A stretch of DNA of 64,000 nucleotides from CAZHRC01 sp964533865. Its GTDB lineage: Bacteria; Bacillota; Clostridia; Tissierellales; Peptoniphilaceae. Within the stretch, counting starts at the first letter, position 1, and every line of letters starts with the position of its first letter. A program made the translations under genes and the position numbers. The notes beneath the pieces are model-generated. The model was not told the DNA's origin. It was given only the letters and a program-made list of their open reading frames with translations, and did no database searches. The stretch is taken from assembly GCA_964533865.1 (NCBI GenBank), contig CAZHRC010000003.1, positions 93,139 to 157,138 on the forward strand, written 5' to 3'. Below, one piece after another: positions 44,233 through 53,100 of the stretch.

Positions 44233-45290
44233 TGGGTTATGCTCTCCTCCATTCCTTTTTTAGTGATCGGTACGATCCGATCTTTGTAGATAGCGTATTG
44301 CCGATTGGGACTGGCAAATAACACGGACGCCCCTTGGGTGGAAAATGTGGTGGTGTTTTCAGCCGTATGGTAGATGACGCCACCTTCTCCTGAACACAAT
44401 ACCCCCTCTTCAAACAACCCCATGGCCTCCACCTGACCTTCTACAGCGCGTTCAAATCGCACAGCGCTTTTGCGATCGAGACTCGTAAGGGTGTTGTCCG
44501 CCAAGTAAGCAAAACCGTTATCTCCTTTTGCCCAGTTGGTCAATTGGTGCAGAGGCTTAGATTTCTTCAAGACATCGCCCTCATAGGTATAAAGACCGGC
44601 TGAGGTAAGCACGACGAAGTTGTCCCCTTCTAAAAACGCCGCTTCCTGCAAAAATTCATCAATATATGTCATGCGATAGACGAGCGATCCGCTTTTATAA
44701 TGTGAAAACGTCGAAAAATACCCTTCCTCACCCGCTCCTACTTCACAGATCAACAAGCCCTTTCCATCCTTTGACGCATCGACTCTGGTGATGGCCCCTC
44801 GACTATCGTAGGTGCCCACTTCTTTAAGCGTCTCGTCAAAAACCGTGACCCCCTTAGCGCCTACGGCGTAAAGCCTGTGGTTTTCATAGATCAACCACTG
44901 TACGAATCCCGTTTTCACCTCCGCGATGGTGGTGCCGTCTTTTGGATTAATGTTTTTTACCGATCCGCTATCATCGGCCAAATAGATGGTCTGCCCATAA
45001 CAGATCACGTGAGCGCCCTCACCCAATGGAAGTTCAAATAGCAAGTCCCCTTTTGGACGATATCCCACCAATGTCTTTTCTCTGATAACATACGTATTGG
45101 AGCCTATTACCCCCAGAGTCTTTGCATTGTCGCCAATGTCGAGATTCAGGGGCTTAGTCAACCCTTTTGGCCATAAAAAGAATGCGAGAACGAGATTCGC
45201 TAACAGCACAGCTAAGACTAGAGCTGCGATGGGCATTTTTGAACGCGCCTTGGCTTTGCGCATATGTTGTTTTTCAAAACGATCTTCCAT
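44229..45290 (-). CDS. DUF5711-like membrane-anchored beta-propeller protein
   Basis: 353 residues: basic N-terminal cytoplasmic stretch (KAKARSK), one membrane helix (about 20-42, IAALVLAVLLANLVLAFFLW), then an extracytoplasmic domain of repeated short strands (GVIGSNTYVIREKTLVGY, YGQTIYLADDSGSVKNI, NHRLYAVGAKGVTVFD, GLYTYEGDVLKK) typical of a PQQ/WD-like propeller. Family assignment to DUF5711 is from general resemblance. First gene of a three-gene unit with mscS and DUF951. Function unknown; envelope-associated scaffolding is plausible. Confidence 0.75.
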   Translation of the reverse strand: MEDRFEKQHMRKAKARSKMPIAALVLAVLLANLVLAFFLWPKGLTKPLNLDIGDNAKTLGVIGSNTYVIREKTLVGYRPKGDLLFELPLGEGAHVICYGQTIYLADDSGSVKNINPKDGTTIAEVKTGFVQWLIYENHRLYAVGAKGVTVFDETLKEVGTYDSRGAITRVDASKDGKGLLICEVGAGEEGYFSTFSHYKSGSLVYRMTYIDEFLQEAAFLEGDNFVVLTSAGLYTYEGDVLKKSKPLHQLTNWAKGDNGFAYLADNTLTSLDRKSAVRFERAVEGQVEAMGLFEEGVLCSGEGGVIYHTAENTTTFSTQGASVLFASPNRQYAIYKDRIVPITKKGMEESITQ

Positions 45291-45413
45291 AGGGTAGCCT
45301 CCTTCTTCATGCCTTTATCATAACAGAAAGAAAACTTCCCTTCAATGGCACCACCCATGGTTTGGCTTTCAATGGGGTCCTCGGGTATTTCAGTACACAC
45401 CATTTCAAATCTC

Positions 45414-45442
45414 ATGTAAATTTTACATCGATCGGTTATAAT
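45414..45442 (+). promoter_or_regulatory. mgtE promoter with 15-bp palindrome over the -35 region
   Basis: TATAAT at 45437-45442; the sequence ATGTAAATTTTACAT at 45414-45428 is an inverted repeat (7-bp arms, 1-bp centre) covering the -35 and spacer. This placement suits a repressor. The leader from +1 (about 45449) to the ATG is only some 35 nt. Confidence 0.6.
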
Positions 45443-45483
45443 GATATTAGTAGCTTATTAGGACACTGAAAGGAGGATAATCC

Positions 45484-46821
45484 ATGACATTAGTTGAGAA
45501 ACTGCTCGCCCTGGTCGCCAAAAACAATCCTTACGACTTGTCGGAGTTTTTGGATGACACCCATGACATCGATGTGGCTGTCGCTCTTGAAGATTTTGAC
45601 CACGAGCAATTAAAACAATTTCTCAGTCTGTTAAATCAAAAGCAAATCGCATTGCTTCTCGAAGAAGCCGATGAGGATCTTCAACTGAGGATTGTCGCCT
45701 TTTATTCCAATGAAACCCTGGTGGATCTCTTTGCCCTCATGTCCAACGATGACGTGGCGGATATTTTAGGTGAAATGTCCACCCAACGGCGAAAAGATGT
45801 ATTGAAATACATGAAACGCTCCGATTCTCGAACCTTGGAATTGATCTTGAGCTATGGTGAGGACACCGCTGGCGGTATCATGACGACAGAGTTTATCGCA
45901 CTAAAAGCCAACCTGACCGTTCAAGAAGCCTTGGCAAAAATCGTCAGTATCGGACCTGAAACCGAGGTCATCGAAGTGATTTTGGTGACAGACAACTCCC
46001 ATCGCCTGATGGGCACCTTGGATCTGCGCCACCTGTTTATGGCAAAAGCCGACACCGCCCTCTCTGAAATCTACGAAGACAACCCGATCTTTGTCTACCC
46101 CACCGACGACCAAGAACTCGCCACCCAATTGGTGCGTAAATACGACTTAAAGGTGCTTCCCGTGGTCAATAAGCGCATGGCGATTCTCGGTATCATCACC
46201 ATCGACGACATTATCGACGTCATGGTCGAAGAGCATTCGGAAGATATGTTGGCGATGAGCGGAGTATCTGCCGACGAAGAGTACGACTCATCGCTGCTCG
46301 AGTCGATAAAAGCTCGTCTCCCTTGGCTTGGCATCAACCTTTTCGCCGCATTTGGTTCCTCTGCCATCATCTCTCTTTTTGAAGGCACCATTTCTCAAGT
46401 GGTAGCCCTTGCTGCGACCATGCCCATCATCACCGGCATGGGCGGAAACGCCGGCAGCCAAACCCTGTCTGTGGTCCTGACCAACATCGCCACTGGCGAA
46501 CTCAACTTTGACGACGACTGGCGCTTAGTCTTTAAAGAAATTGGCCTCGCCCTTTTCAACGGCCTCTCCATCGGATTGGCAGCGGGAAGCGTCATGGGCT
46601 TTAAACACGCCAACCTCTACCTTGGACTCATCACCGCCATCGCCATGACTTTAAATATGATCATCGCCGGTATCGCAGGGTTTTTGATCCCTTTGGTTCT
46701 CAAAAAAGTCGGCGTCGATCCTGCGCTCGCATCCTCGATTTTTTTGACCACTTGTACCGACATCTGCGGTTTTTTTATCTTCTTAAGCCTAGCCACCGTG
46801 GCGCTGCCAATGTTGTTATAA
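45484..46821 (+). CDS. mgtE: Magnesium transporter MgtE
   Basis: 445 residues: N-terminal helical domain (about 1-130, LLEEADEDLQLRIVAFYSNETLVDLF), CBS pair (about 135-250, GGIMTTEFIALKANLTVQEAL), plug helix, and a C-terminal five-helix pore (PIITGMGGNAGSQTLSV motif). The cytoplasmic domains sense Mg2+ and gate the channel. RBS AAAGGAGG. Monocistronic, with a terminator after it. Confidence 0.95.
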   Translation: MTLVEKLLALVAKNNPYDLSEFLDDTHDIDVAVALEDFDHEQLKQFLSLLNQKQIALLLEEADEDLQLRIVAFYSNETLVDLFALMSNDDVADILGEMSTQRRKDVLKYMKRSDSRTLELILSYGEDTAGGIMTTEFIALKANLTVQEALAKIVSIGPETEVIEVILVTDNSHRLMGTLDLRHLFMAKADTALSEIYEDNPIFVYPTDDQELATQLVRKYDLKVLPVVNKRMAILGIITIDDIIDVMVEEHSEDMLAMSGVSADEEYDSSLLESIKARLPWLGINLFAAFGSSAIISLFEGTISQVVALAATMPIITGMGGNAGSQTLSVVLTNIATGELNFDDDWRLVFKEIGLALFNGLSIGLAAGSVMGFKHANLYLGLITAIAMTLNMIIAGIAGFLIPLVLKKVGVDPALASSIFLTTCTDICGFFIFLSLATVALPMLL

Positions 46822-46832
46822 CATAGAAAACA

Positions 46833-46876
46833 AAAAGTTGTTGAGCATCACCGATGTGATGATCAACAACTTTTTT
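46833..46876. terminator. Terminator between convergent mgtE and moaB
   Basis: AAAAGTTGTTGA (46833-46844) and TCAACAACTTTT (46863-46874) with an inner GCATCA/TGATG-like stem; T6 on the right and A5 on the left. Confidence 0.85.
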
Positions 46877-46879
46877 ATG

Positions 46880-47362
46880 CTAATGATCTTTCTGAGGCTT
46901 CAATAACATATCGAGTCCGTGCTCGAGTGAAGGTAGCACCGCTTCCAAGTTTTCTTTGATCGCTTTTGGGCTACCCGGGAGGTTGAGGATGAGGCTATTT
47001 TTACGGATTCCCGCCTGGGCTCTTGAGAGCATCGCTCGGTTGGTAATTTTCGCGCTGGCAGCTCGCATCGCCTCTGGGATACCCGGGGTGTGGCGTTCGA
47101 CGACGGCAAGGGTCGCCTCTGGGGTGATGTCTCGCGGCGAAAAACCGGTACCTCCTGTGGTGACCACAAGGGCGATTTCCAATTGGTCACAAGCGTGAAT
47201 CAACGCCTCTTCGATCTGGCCCCGGTCGTCAGGCAAGATTTCCTTATGAACCACTTCAAAGCCCGCTTCTTGGAGCAACGATTCTACTAAAGGTCCACCT
47301 GTGTTTACTCGAATGCCCGCGTGTCCTTTATCGCTAATGGTGATTACCGCTGCAGTATACAT
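46880..47362 (-). CDS. moaB: Molybdenum cofactor biosynthesis protein MoaB/MogA type
   Basis: 160 residues, MoCF_biosynth fold: ITISDKGHAG near the start and VVTTGGTGFSPRDITPEAT for molybdopterin binding. Adenylylates molybdopterin. Last gene of the mod-moa group on the minus strand. The MoaB versus MogA distinction is not certain. Confidence 0.9.
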   Translation of the reverse strand: MYTAAVITISDKGHAGIRVNTGGPLVESLLQEAGFEVVHKEILPDDRGQIEEALIHACDQLEIALVVTTGGTGFSPRDITPEATLAVVERHTPGIPEAMRAASAKITNRAMLSRAQAGIRKNSLILNLPGSPKAIKENLEAVLPSLEHGLDMLLKPQKDH

Positions 47363-47371
47363 GAGGGCCTC

Positions 47372-48394
47372 CTAACGGGTTCCAAAATAGCAAATGGGAT
47401 ATCGGCACACCTCACATCCCATACAAAGACCCCCTTCACCATACGCGGCAAAGTCTTCCTCTTTTAAAGACAAGCCTGCGAAGATCCTCGGAAGGAAAAC
47501 GTCAAGACTTGTGATCGACGAATGCATGGACGCACCTGGTACGCCGATAACTGTCGTCTCGCCACGCAATCCGATGGTCAACATGTTGCCGGGTTGCATG
47601 GGCACGCCTTGCACCAATACCACATCGCAAAAGGAGCGAATCGCCGTCGGCGTCAGATCATCTGGATCAACGGACATGCCACCCGTTAAGAGCAACAGCT
47701 CCACCCCTTTGGACTTATAATCCGCCATGGCGGTTTCAATAGCTTCTAAGTCATCGGGACATTTGGTGACGCCAAGAATTTGCGCCCCGTAGCCTTCAAG
47801 TTTTTGACGCATAATCGGTTCAAATTTATCCGCGATCCGACCGTAGTACACCTCGCTACCGGTGATGATCACCGCCGCTTTTAGCGGTTTGTACGGCAAT
47901 ACTTCTAGTATGGGATAGTGGCTTTTTGCATGGGCTACTGCCTGATCCACGTTTTCTCGCTTGGTGACTAAGGGTACGATGCGCGCCCCACACAATTTTT
48001 CACCACGACTAACCAGTGTGTTGTTTTTCCGAGTGGCAATAGTGTAGTCCTCTACAGCATTAATCAGCCGTAAGCCCTCGCGGTTGAGAACAAAAAGCCC
48101 GTCAACGTCCGCGTTTATACCGATTTTCCCCTCGGAAGCCACGGTGAATGTCACATTTTTTCCCACCATGGCCTCAACCACTTCCAATGCTGCATCCTCT
48201 TCGTGGACTTCATTCACTTCAGGATCCCAAGTGAATACGTGATTTTTGCCCATATCGAGGAGGACTGGAATGTCTTCTTCGGAAATGACATGGCCCCGTT
48301 TAAACCGTACACCTTTAAAACCATTCTCTAAAATAGCAGTGAGATCGTGACAGAGTGTTTCGCCTATGGCGTCTTGTACGCGTTTTTTCTTCAC
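47372..48394 (-). CDS. MoeA-like molybdopterin-binding protein with C-terminal cysteine cluster
   Basis: 340 residues from the GTG at 48392-48394, which overlaps the MOSC stop (GTGA) with GGAGG seven bases upstream. The N-terminal part (MoeA-N/linker-like) leads into a MoCF_biosynth domain (VIITGSEVYYGRI, LLLTGGMSVDPDDLTP, GVPGASMHSSITSLDVFLPR). The tail CMGCEVCRYPICYFG has four cysteines in C-x2-C-x2-C-x4-C spacing, absent from classical MoeA, and may bind metal or an Fe-S cluster. Probably inserts molybdate or tungstate. Confidence 0.85.
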   Translation of the reverse strand: MKKKRVQDAIGETLCHDLTAILENGFKGVRFKRGHVISEEDIPVLLDMGKNHVFTWDPEVNEVHEEDAALEVVEAMVGKNVTFTVASEGKIGINADVDGLFVLNREGLRLINAVEDYTIATRKNNTLVSRGEKLCGARIVPLVTKRENVDQAVAHAKSHYPILEVLPYKPLKAAVIITGSEVYYGRIADKFEPIMRQKLEGYGAQILGVTKCPDDLEAIETAMADYKSKGVELLLLTGGMSVDPDDLTPTAIRSFCDVVLVQGVPMQPGNMLTIGLRGETTVIGVPGASMHSSITSLDVFLPRIFAGLSLKEEDFAAYGEGGLCMGCEVCRYPICYFGTR

Positions 48395-48822
48395 GAACAC
48401 ACCTCCAGTTCATCGCCGGGTTTGAGGGTGCCCTCTTCTAATACGATGGCAAATACCCCTTCTCTAGGCATGACACAATCTCCAGCTAACTCTCGAATGG
48501 CACAACCTTGATGACATTCTTTTCCAATTTGGGTGATCTCCAACAACACATCCCCTGAGCGAAGTTTGGTCCCTACAGGCAAGGTGTAGAGGATGATACC
48601 CTTGGTCAAAATGTTTTCCGCAAAAGCACCCGGATCGATTTGAGGGAGCATCGCGCGGAGTTTATCCACGCTTTCTTCACCCAAAAGGCTCACTTGGCGA
48701 TGCCAATCTCCTGCGTGAGCATCCCCTTCGATGCCGTAGTTTTTCTTCAATGTGATGGATGTCACCGGTTCTTTTTGAACCCCTTTGACTTTACTGATGC
48801 ATACTGCCGTTATCTGTGCCAT
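48391..48822 (-). CDS. MOSC domain protein
   Basis: 143-residue stand-alone MOSC (molybdenum cofactor sulfurase C-terminal) protein. GIEGDAHAGDWHRQVSLL and the cysteine-bearing KECHQGCAIRELAGDCVMPREG are characteristic; the cysteine can carry sulfur or a cofactor ligand. Clustered with moa genes, overlapping moaC by 32 bases and followed by the MoeA-like gene. Confidence 0.9.
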   Translation of the reverse strand: MAQITAVCISKVKGVQKEPVTSITLKKNYGIEGDAHAGDWHRQVSLLGEESVDKLRAMLPQIDPGAFAENILTKGIILYTLPVGTKLRSGDVLLEITQIGKECHQGCAIRELAGDCVMPREGVFAIVLEEGTLKPGDELEVCS

Positions 48823-49294
48823 GATCTCTCCTATAATCTCCGGACGCCCCTCCGGTTTTTCTTGTCAATTGAATACCATCGATGATGATATCTTTCTGTA
48901 AGGCTTTACACATATCGTACACCGTCAGCGCCGCTGTCGATACGGCTTGCAAAGCTTCCATCTCCACGCCGGTTTCCCCTTTACAACGGGTAGTCGCACA
49001 AATGGTAATGGTGTGTTTTTTTGGATCCAATTCAAAGTTGATATCCACTCCAGTGAGTGCGATAGGATGACACATGGGTATGGATTCCCAGGTTTTTTTT
49101 GCTGCCATAATCCCAGCAACTTGTGCCACTGCTAGCACGTCGCCCTTTTTGATTCGCCCTGCCACTACCTTTTTAAAAGTCTCAGAGTTGAGTCGCACCA
49201 CACCCTCTGCCGTAGCTGTGCGTTGGGTTTGGGGCTTTTCGGACACGTCCACCATGCGGGCGCGACCTTCTTCATTAAAATGGGTAAAGTCCAT
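48791..49294 (-). CDS. moaC: Cyclic pyranopterin monophosphate synthase MoaC
   Basis: 167 residues. Converts the MoaA product to cPMP. Opens with the MoaC signature MDFTHFNEEGRARMVDVSEK; MCHPIALTG and GVEMEALQAVSTAALTVYDMCKA hold the active-site residues. A short extra tail after GGASGDYRRD overlaps the MOSC gene. One base separates it from moaA. Confidence 0.95.
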   Translation of the reverse strand: MDFTHFNEEGRARMVDVSEKPQTQRTATAEGVVRLNSETFKKVVAGRIKKGDVLAVAQVAGIMAAKKTWESIPMCHPIALTGVDINFELDPKKHTITICATTRCKGETGVEMEALQAVSTAALTVYDMCKALQKDIIIDGIQLTRKTGGASGDYRRDHGTDNGSMHQ

Positions 49295-49295
49295 G

Positions 49296-50240
49296 TCATC
49301 CTCCTATAGCGTTCATGTTGCGTGCCGATTGGCTGATTGACTCGTTTAAACAGTGTTTTTCAGGTTTTCCTGCGATGGCAGTACTCAAAGCTTCGCTCAA
49401 CGCGCTTCCTGTCAGACCTTTGAGGTTGATCTCATCGGCACTGTGTAGACAGGGTTTGAGTTTTCCATCGGCCGTGACTCGAATGCGATTACAGTCTCTG
49501 CAAAAATGGGCGCTAATCGGGTTGATCAGACCCACTGTCCTGATGCTATCCGAAGTGCCATAGATCTTTGCCACCCCTTGAACACCTCTGAAATTCAAGC
49601 CTGGCACCACTTTGAGAATACGGTTTCCAGCATCGTATGTGTTTTTATCTCGTTGGGCCACTTCGCCAATGGGCATCACTTCAATGAAGCGCAAATCCAT
49701 GTCTTTACTCTGGGCAAAAGCCACGAGATCGCGGATTTCTTGATCGGTGGTTTCTGTCGTGAGTACCGCGTTCAGTTTTGACCCGATAAAGCCTGCAGCC
49801 CTTTGGGCGTCTATGCCTTGTATCGCTTGCTCCACTGTGCCCACTCGGGTAATCGTGGCGTATTTTTTGGGATCGAGAGTATCCAGGCTGATATTTAGGC
49901 GATGAAGGCCAGCTTCTTTTAACCGCATAGCGTATTTAGGCAATAGTACGCCGTTTGTCGTCATGCACACTTCTTCGACCTGGTCGATGGCGGCGATGCG
50001 CGAAACCAATTCCACCACTTCTCGCCTCACCAATGGCTCTCCTCCGGTGAGTCTCACCTTCTTTATCCCTAGCGACACTGCCGCAGTAACGATTTCCACT
50101 AACTCTTCAAAAGTGAGCATGTCACGATGATGCTTTTTAGTAATCCCCTCTTCCGGCATACAATAGGTGCAACGCAAATTACACCTATCAGTGATGGACA
50201 GGCGAAGGTAGTCGATAGTTCTTCCATATTGATCGATCAT
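49296..50240 (-). CDS. moaA: GTP 3',8-cyclase MoaA
   Basis: 314-residue radical SAM enzyme that starts Moco synthesis. First Fe-S motif C20-x3-C24-x2-C27 (CNLRCTYC), RLTGGEPLVR, and the C-terminal auxiliary cluster site FCRDCNRIRVTADGKLKPC. The chain ends in GG, as required for the GTP-binding tail. In one unit with moaC, MOSC, MoeA-like and moaB, downstream of modABC. Confidence 0.96.
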   Translation of the reverse strand: MIDQYGRTIDYLRLSITDRCNLRCTYCMPEEGITKKHHRDMLTFEELVEIVTAAVSLGIKKVRLTGGEPLVRREVVELVSRIAAIDQVEEVCMTTNGVLLPKYAMRLKEAGLHRLNISLDTLDPKKYATITRVGTVEQAIQGIDAQRAAGFIGSKLNAVLTTETTDQEIRDLVAFAQSKDMDLRFIEVMPIGEVAQRDKNTYDAGNRILKVVPGLNFRGVQGVAKIYGTSDSIRTVGLINPISAHFCRDCNRIRVTADGKLKPCLHSADEINLKGLTGSALSEALSTAIAGKPEKHCLNESISQSARNMNAIGG

Positions 50241-50244
50241 AGCG

Positions 50245-51288
50245 TCACTCCTTCAACAACATCATATCTTTAGGTGCCACTTCGAGCCAAATCTCTTTTA
50301 AAGTCTCGAAAGGCGCCCATTCTTCTTTTGAAAGCTCCAGCCGAATATTGGCGTAGTCCGTCGTTTCTTCGGCGCGAAGCATGACCACAGTGGAAAATAA
50401 ATTATTGACCACTTGCACTACTTTACAATAGATTCCGTTTTCAGGCAATGTTTTTCGAGGTTTAAAATAATGCGCGCGCACCCCGACATAGCGCGTACCG
50501 GTTGGTATCGGCCCTTCAACATCCAATATGGCATCCCAGTCGATGGCGCGTACAGACGATGATGAGAGGATCTCAACTCTAGAAAAGTTTTTGCACCCCG
50601 TGATCAAGCACGAAGCTAGGGTTTTCGGGTTCTCAAAAAGATCCTTCACCTTTTGCTTTGGTTCCGATTTGCCCTCGGATAATACGCAGACCTGATCGCA
50701 TAAGCGATAGACTTCATCTCGGTTATGGGAGACAAAAATAGAAGGACCCTCATAAAGAGAAAGCGTCTCTGATAGCGTGAGCTCCAGCTGCCACTTGAGA
50801 TAGTCGTCCAAGGCGGAAAAGGGCTCGTCGAGCAACAGCACATCCGGTTGATTGACGAGAATACGCGCTAAAGCGACGCGCTGTTTTTGCCCACCGGAAA
50901 GCTGATGGGGTAGCTTATCCTCCAAACCTTCTAAGTGGAGTTTGGCACACATGGCTTGGGCTTCTCGTGTGCGACGTTTTTTATCCCGAACGCCACATGC
51001 AATGTTTTCGAATGCGGTCATCGTTGGAAACAACGCGTATTGTTGGAACAAGTAGCCAATGCGGCGCTGTTGAGGGCTCAAATTGATTCCCTGTTCTGAG
51101 TCGTAAAGAACTCGATTCCCAAGGCGAATCACACCGGAATCCGGGGTTTCTACACCGGCGATGCACTTTAGCGTCATGCTCTTTCCACACCCCGATGCTC
51201 CAAGCAAGGCGGTGATTTCCCTATCCGCTTCAAAAGCCACTTGTAGATGAAAGGCTCCGAGTTTTTTTGTTATATCGACGTATAGCAC
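50245..51288 (-). CDS. modC: Molybdate ABC transporter ATP-binding protein
   Basis: 347 residues. Walker A GASGCGKS (30-37), signature LSGGQKQRVALAR, Walker B VLLLDEPFSALDDYLK, and a C-terminal TOBE/MOP domain (about 270-347) for oxyanion binding. Together with modB, modA and the moa genes it supplies molybdate (or tungstate) for cofactor synthesis. Confidence 0.93.
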   Translation of the reverse strand: MLYVDITKKLGAFHLQVAFEADREITALLGASGCGKSMTLKCIAGVETPDSGVIRLGNRVLYDSEQGINLSPQQRRIGYLFQQYALFPTMTAFENIACGVRDKKRRTREAQAMCAKLHLEGLEDKLPHQLSGGQKQRVALARILVNQPDVLLLDEPFSALDDYLKWQLELTLSETLSLYEGPSIFVSHNRDEVYRLCDQVCVLSEGKSEPKQKVKDLFENPKTLASCLITGCKNFSRVEILSSSSVRAIDWDAILDVEGPIPTGTRYVGVRAHYFKPRKTLPENGIYCKVVQVVNNLFSTVVMLRAEETTDYANIRLELSKEEWAPFETLKEIWLEVAPKDMMLLKE

Positions 51289-51297
51289 GTTGCCCTC

Positions 51298-51969
51298 CTA
51301 TGTGATCGCTCTGTTTTTTTGACGATCTTCTAAATAGTTCATAGCAACCAAGACGATACATGAGATGAGGATGTTGATACCCACCCAGCGGTAAGCAAGA
51401 ATATCGTCCCCTGTGCGCCAAAGTTGGTAAACCGTCGTGGCAATGGTGGCGGTTTTTCCTGGCGTGTACCCAGAGACCATGCTGGTGGCGCCGTATTCGC
51501 CTAGTGCTCGAGCAAAAGCAAGAACTGCACCGGCGAGGATCCCTTGTTTGCACGTGGGCAGTACCACTTTCCAGTAGATCGCCGTATTGCTCATACCTAA
51601 AGTTTGACCAGCGTAGCGGAGGGTTTGGTCAAAGGACTCAAAAGCGCCGCGAGCCGTGCGATACATCAGGGGAAAGGTTACCACCACTGTGGCGATGACC
51701 GACCCGTACCAGGTCATTATGATTTTAACATCTTGGCTTTCCAACAACCAGTGACCAAGAGCGCTGTTCGGGCCCAAAAGCTTGAGTATGAAAAAACCGA
51801 TAACCGTTGGCGGCAACACCAAGGGCAAAATGAGCACAACGTCAAAAGCCCCCTTCAATACCTTAGGAGCTTTAGAAATATACCAGGCTGACACCATGCC
51901 GATAAAAAAAGTCAGCACCGTTGAGATAGATGCGATGCGCAGTGAGTTGTAGAGGGGAAACCAATCCAT
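51298..51969 (-). CDS. modB: Molybdate ABC transporter permease
   Basis: 223 residues, five to six membrane helices. LPLVLPPTVIGFFIL and the coupling loop GQTLGMSNTAIYWKVVLPTCKQGILAG with ALGEYGATSMVSG match ModB. Ten bases before modC, 65 after modA. Confidence 0.94.
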   Translation of the reverse strand: MDWFPLYNSLRIASISTVLTFFIGMVSAWYISKAPKVLKGAFDVVLILPLVLPPTVIGFFILKLLGPNSALGHWLLESQDVKIIMTWYGSVIATVVVTFPLMYRTARGAFESFDQTLRYAGQTLGMSNTAIYWKVVLPTCKQGILAGAVLAFARALGEYGATSMVSGYTPGKTATIATTVYQLWRTGDDILAYRWVGINILISCIVLVAMNYLEDRQKNRAIT

Positions 51970-52033
51970 ATGATACTCTCCAAAAAAATTGGCCGAGCAG
52001 TGCTCGGCCGTTACCGTCTATGAGCACATCCTC

Positions 52034-52915
52034 CTATTGAGGAATGGCAAATCCGATTTTAGTAAACACATCGCGAGCCGGTTGAGTTTGAAGGAAATCT
52101 AAAAACCCTTTTGCCGCTTCAGCATTTTTTGCGTTCTTCAAAACAGCTGCTGGATAAACCACTGGTGTTTTAATCATTTCCGACGTCGCTTCTGCGACGA
52201 TTTCCAATCCAGCAGATTTTGCATCCGTACTGTAAACAACCCCACAGTCCGCTGCTTTTTCGGCAACCCATGTGGTGACTTCTTTAACGTTGGAACCAAA
52301 GGTAACTTTGGGTTGGATCGCATCCCAAATGCCTAAGCTGGTAAATAGCTCTTCAGAGTATTGGCCAACGGGAACATCTGAATTGCCAAGGGCGACGGTT
52401 TTAACAGTGTCTGTGTTCACATCAGCAAACTCTTTAACCCCCGCAGGGTTGCCTGCCGGAACCGCCAACGTAACTTTGTTTTCAACCAAATTGACCCGAG
52501 TTGCCGAGTCGACAAAGTCGAGTTTGGCTTCGTTTTTATCCGATGCGATATCTAGTTGATTCATTTGTTTTTGAGCAGCAGAGATAAATAAATCGGCGTC
52601 TGCTCCTTCTTCGATTTGAGTCTTCAAGGTGCCCGAAGAGTCATAAGTAAAAGTAAAGGACACACCTGGGTGCTCTTTTTTATACAACTCAGCGATTTCG
52701 TTTAGACTTTCAGTTAAAGACGCCGCTGCGAATACGACGATATTTGACGTCTCTCCTGTTACTGGTTTTTCTTCTTTCTTCTCTTCTGCTGGCGTCGCCA
52801 CAGCCGCTTCTTGGGCAGGCGTCTCTGGAGCAGGCGTTTTTGCTGGTTCTGTCTTTGTCCCACAGCTTACAAGCATGAGAGCCAGTGCTAATAAGAGTAA
52901 CCATTTTTTCTTCAT
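52034..52915 (-). CDS. modA: Molybdate-binding lipoprotein
   Basis: 293 residues from the ATG at 52913-52915 (GGAGG upstream). Lipobox LVSC with Cys18, a long Pro/Ala/Glu/Lys linker (about 20-60), then the ModA fold: VVFAAASLTESLNEIA, FTYDSSGTLKTQIEEGADADLFISA, ALGNSDVPVGQYSEEL and GVVYSTDAKSAGLE. Binds MoO4/WO4 outside the cell. Preceded by a strong terminator hairpin. Confidence 0.94.
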   Translation of the reverse strand: MKKKWLLLLALALMLVSCGTKTEPAKTPAPETPAQEAAVATPAEEKKEEKPVTGETSNIVVFAAASLTESLNEIAELYKKEHPGVSFTFTYDSSGTLKTQIEEGADADLFISAAQKQMNQLDIASDKNEAKLDFVDSATRVNLVENKVTLAVPAGNPAGVKEFADVNTDTVKTVALGNSDVPVGQYSEELFTSLGIWDAIQPKVTFGSNVKEVTTWVAEKAADCGVVYSTDAKSAGLEIVAEATSEMIKTPVVYPAAVLKNAKNAEAAKGFLDFLQTQPARDVFTKIGFAIPQ

Positions 52916-52951
52916 ATCATTTCCTCCAAAATAATAGTGAACCACCCAGGT

Positions 52952-52985
52952 AAAAAAAACAGCGCGTTCAAGGACAAACGCGCTG
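52952..52985 (-). terminator. Strong intrinsic terminator upstream of modA
   Basis: CAGCGCGTT (52960-52968) and AACGCGCTG (52977-52985) with an 8-base loop and a T8 run on the minus strand. It may end the LCP gene transcript or act as a leader attenuator of modABC. Confidence 0.85.
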
Positions 52986-53099
52986 CTGTGTTTCACCTAT
53001 TTTCTCATCAAGGCTCATTTTAATCGTTAACACCTCGCCTAAAAGAGAAACCGCGGTTTCCGATATATCTACAATAGCATATCGGTTCTCTTCTGTCAA
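52968..53099 (-). CDS. Possible small protein of 43 residues after the LCP gene
   Basis: Open frame from a TTG at 53097-53099 with AAGG eight bases upstream, reading TEENRYAIVDISETAVSLLG onward with a sensible amphipathic composition. It begins inside the end of the LCP gene and its stop lies within the terminator stem. Not a family I recognise. Could be chance coding, a leader peptide or the truncated start of a lost gene. Confidence 0.3.
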   Translation of the reverse strand: MTEENRYAIVDISETAVSLLGEVLTIKMSLDEKIGETQQRVCP

Positions 53100-53100
53100 A

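Noticed and set aside
45299..45483. M-box (ykoK) magnesium riboswitch before mgtE
   Set aside because: The -10 box at 45437 leaves about 35 nt before the ATG, too short for the M-box, and no terminator hairpin is present there.
52916..53100. Moco riboswitch before modABC
   Set aside because: I could not match the aptamer consensus; most of the stretch reads as a small open frame followed by an ordinary terminator.
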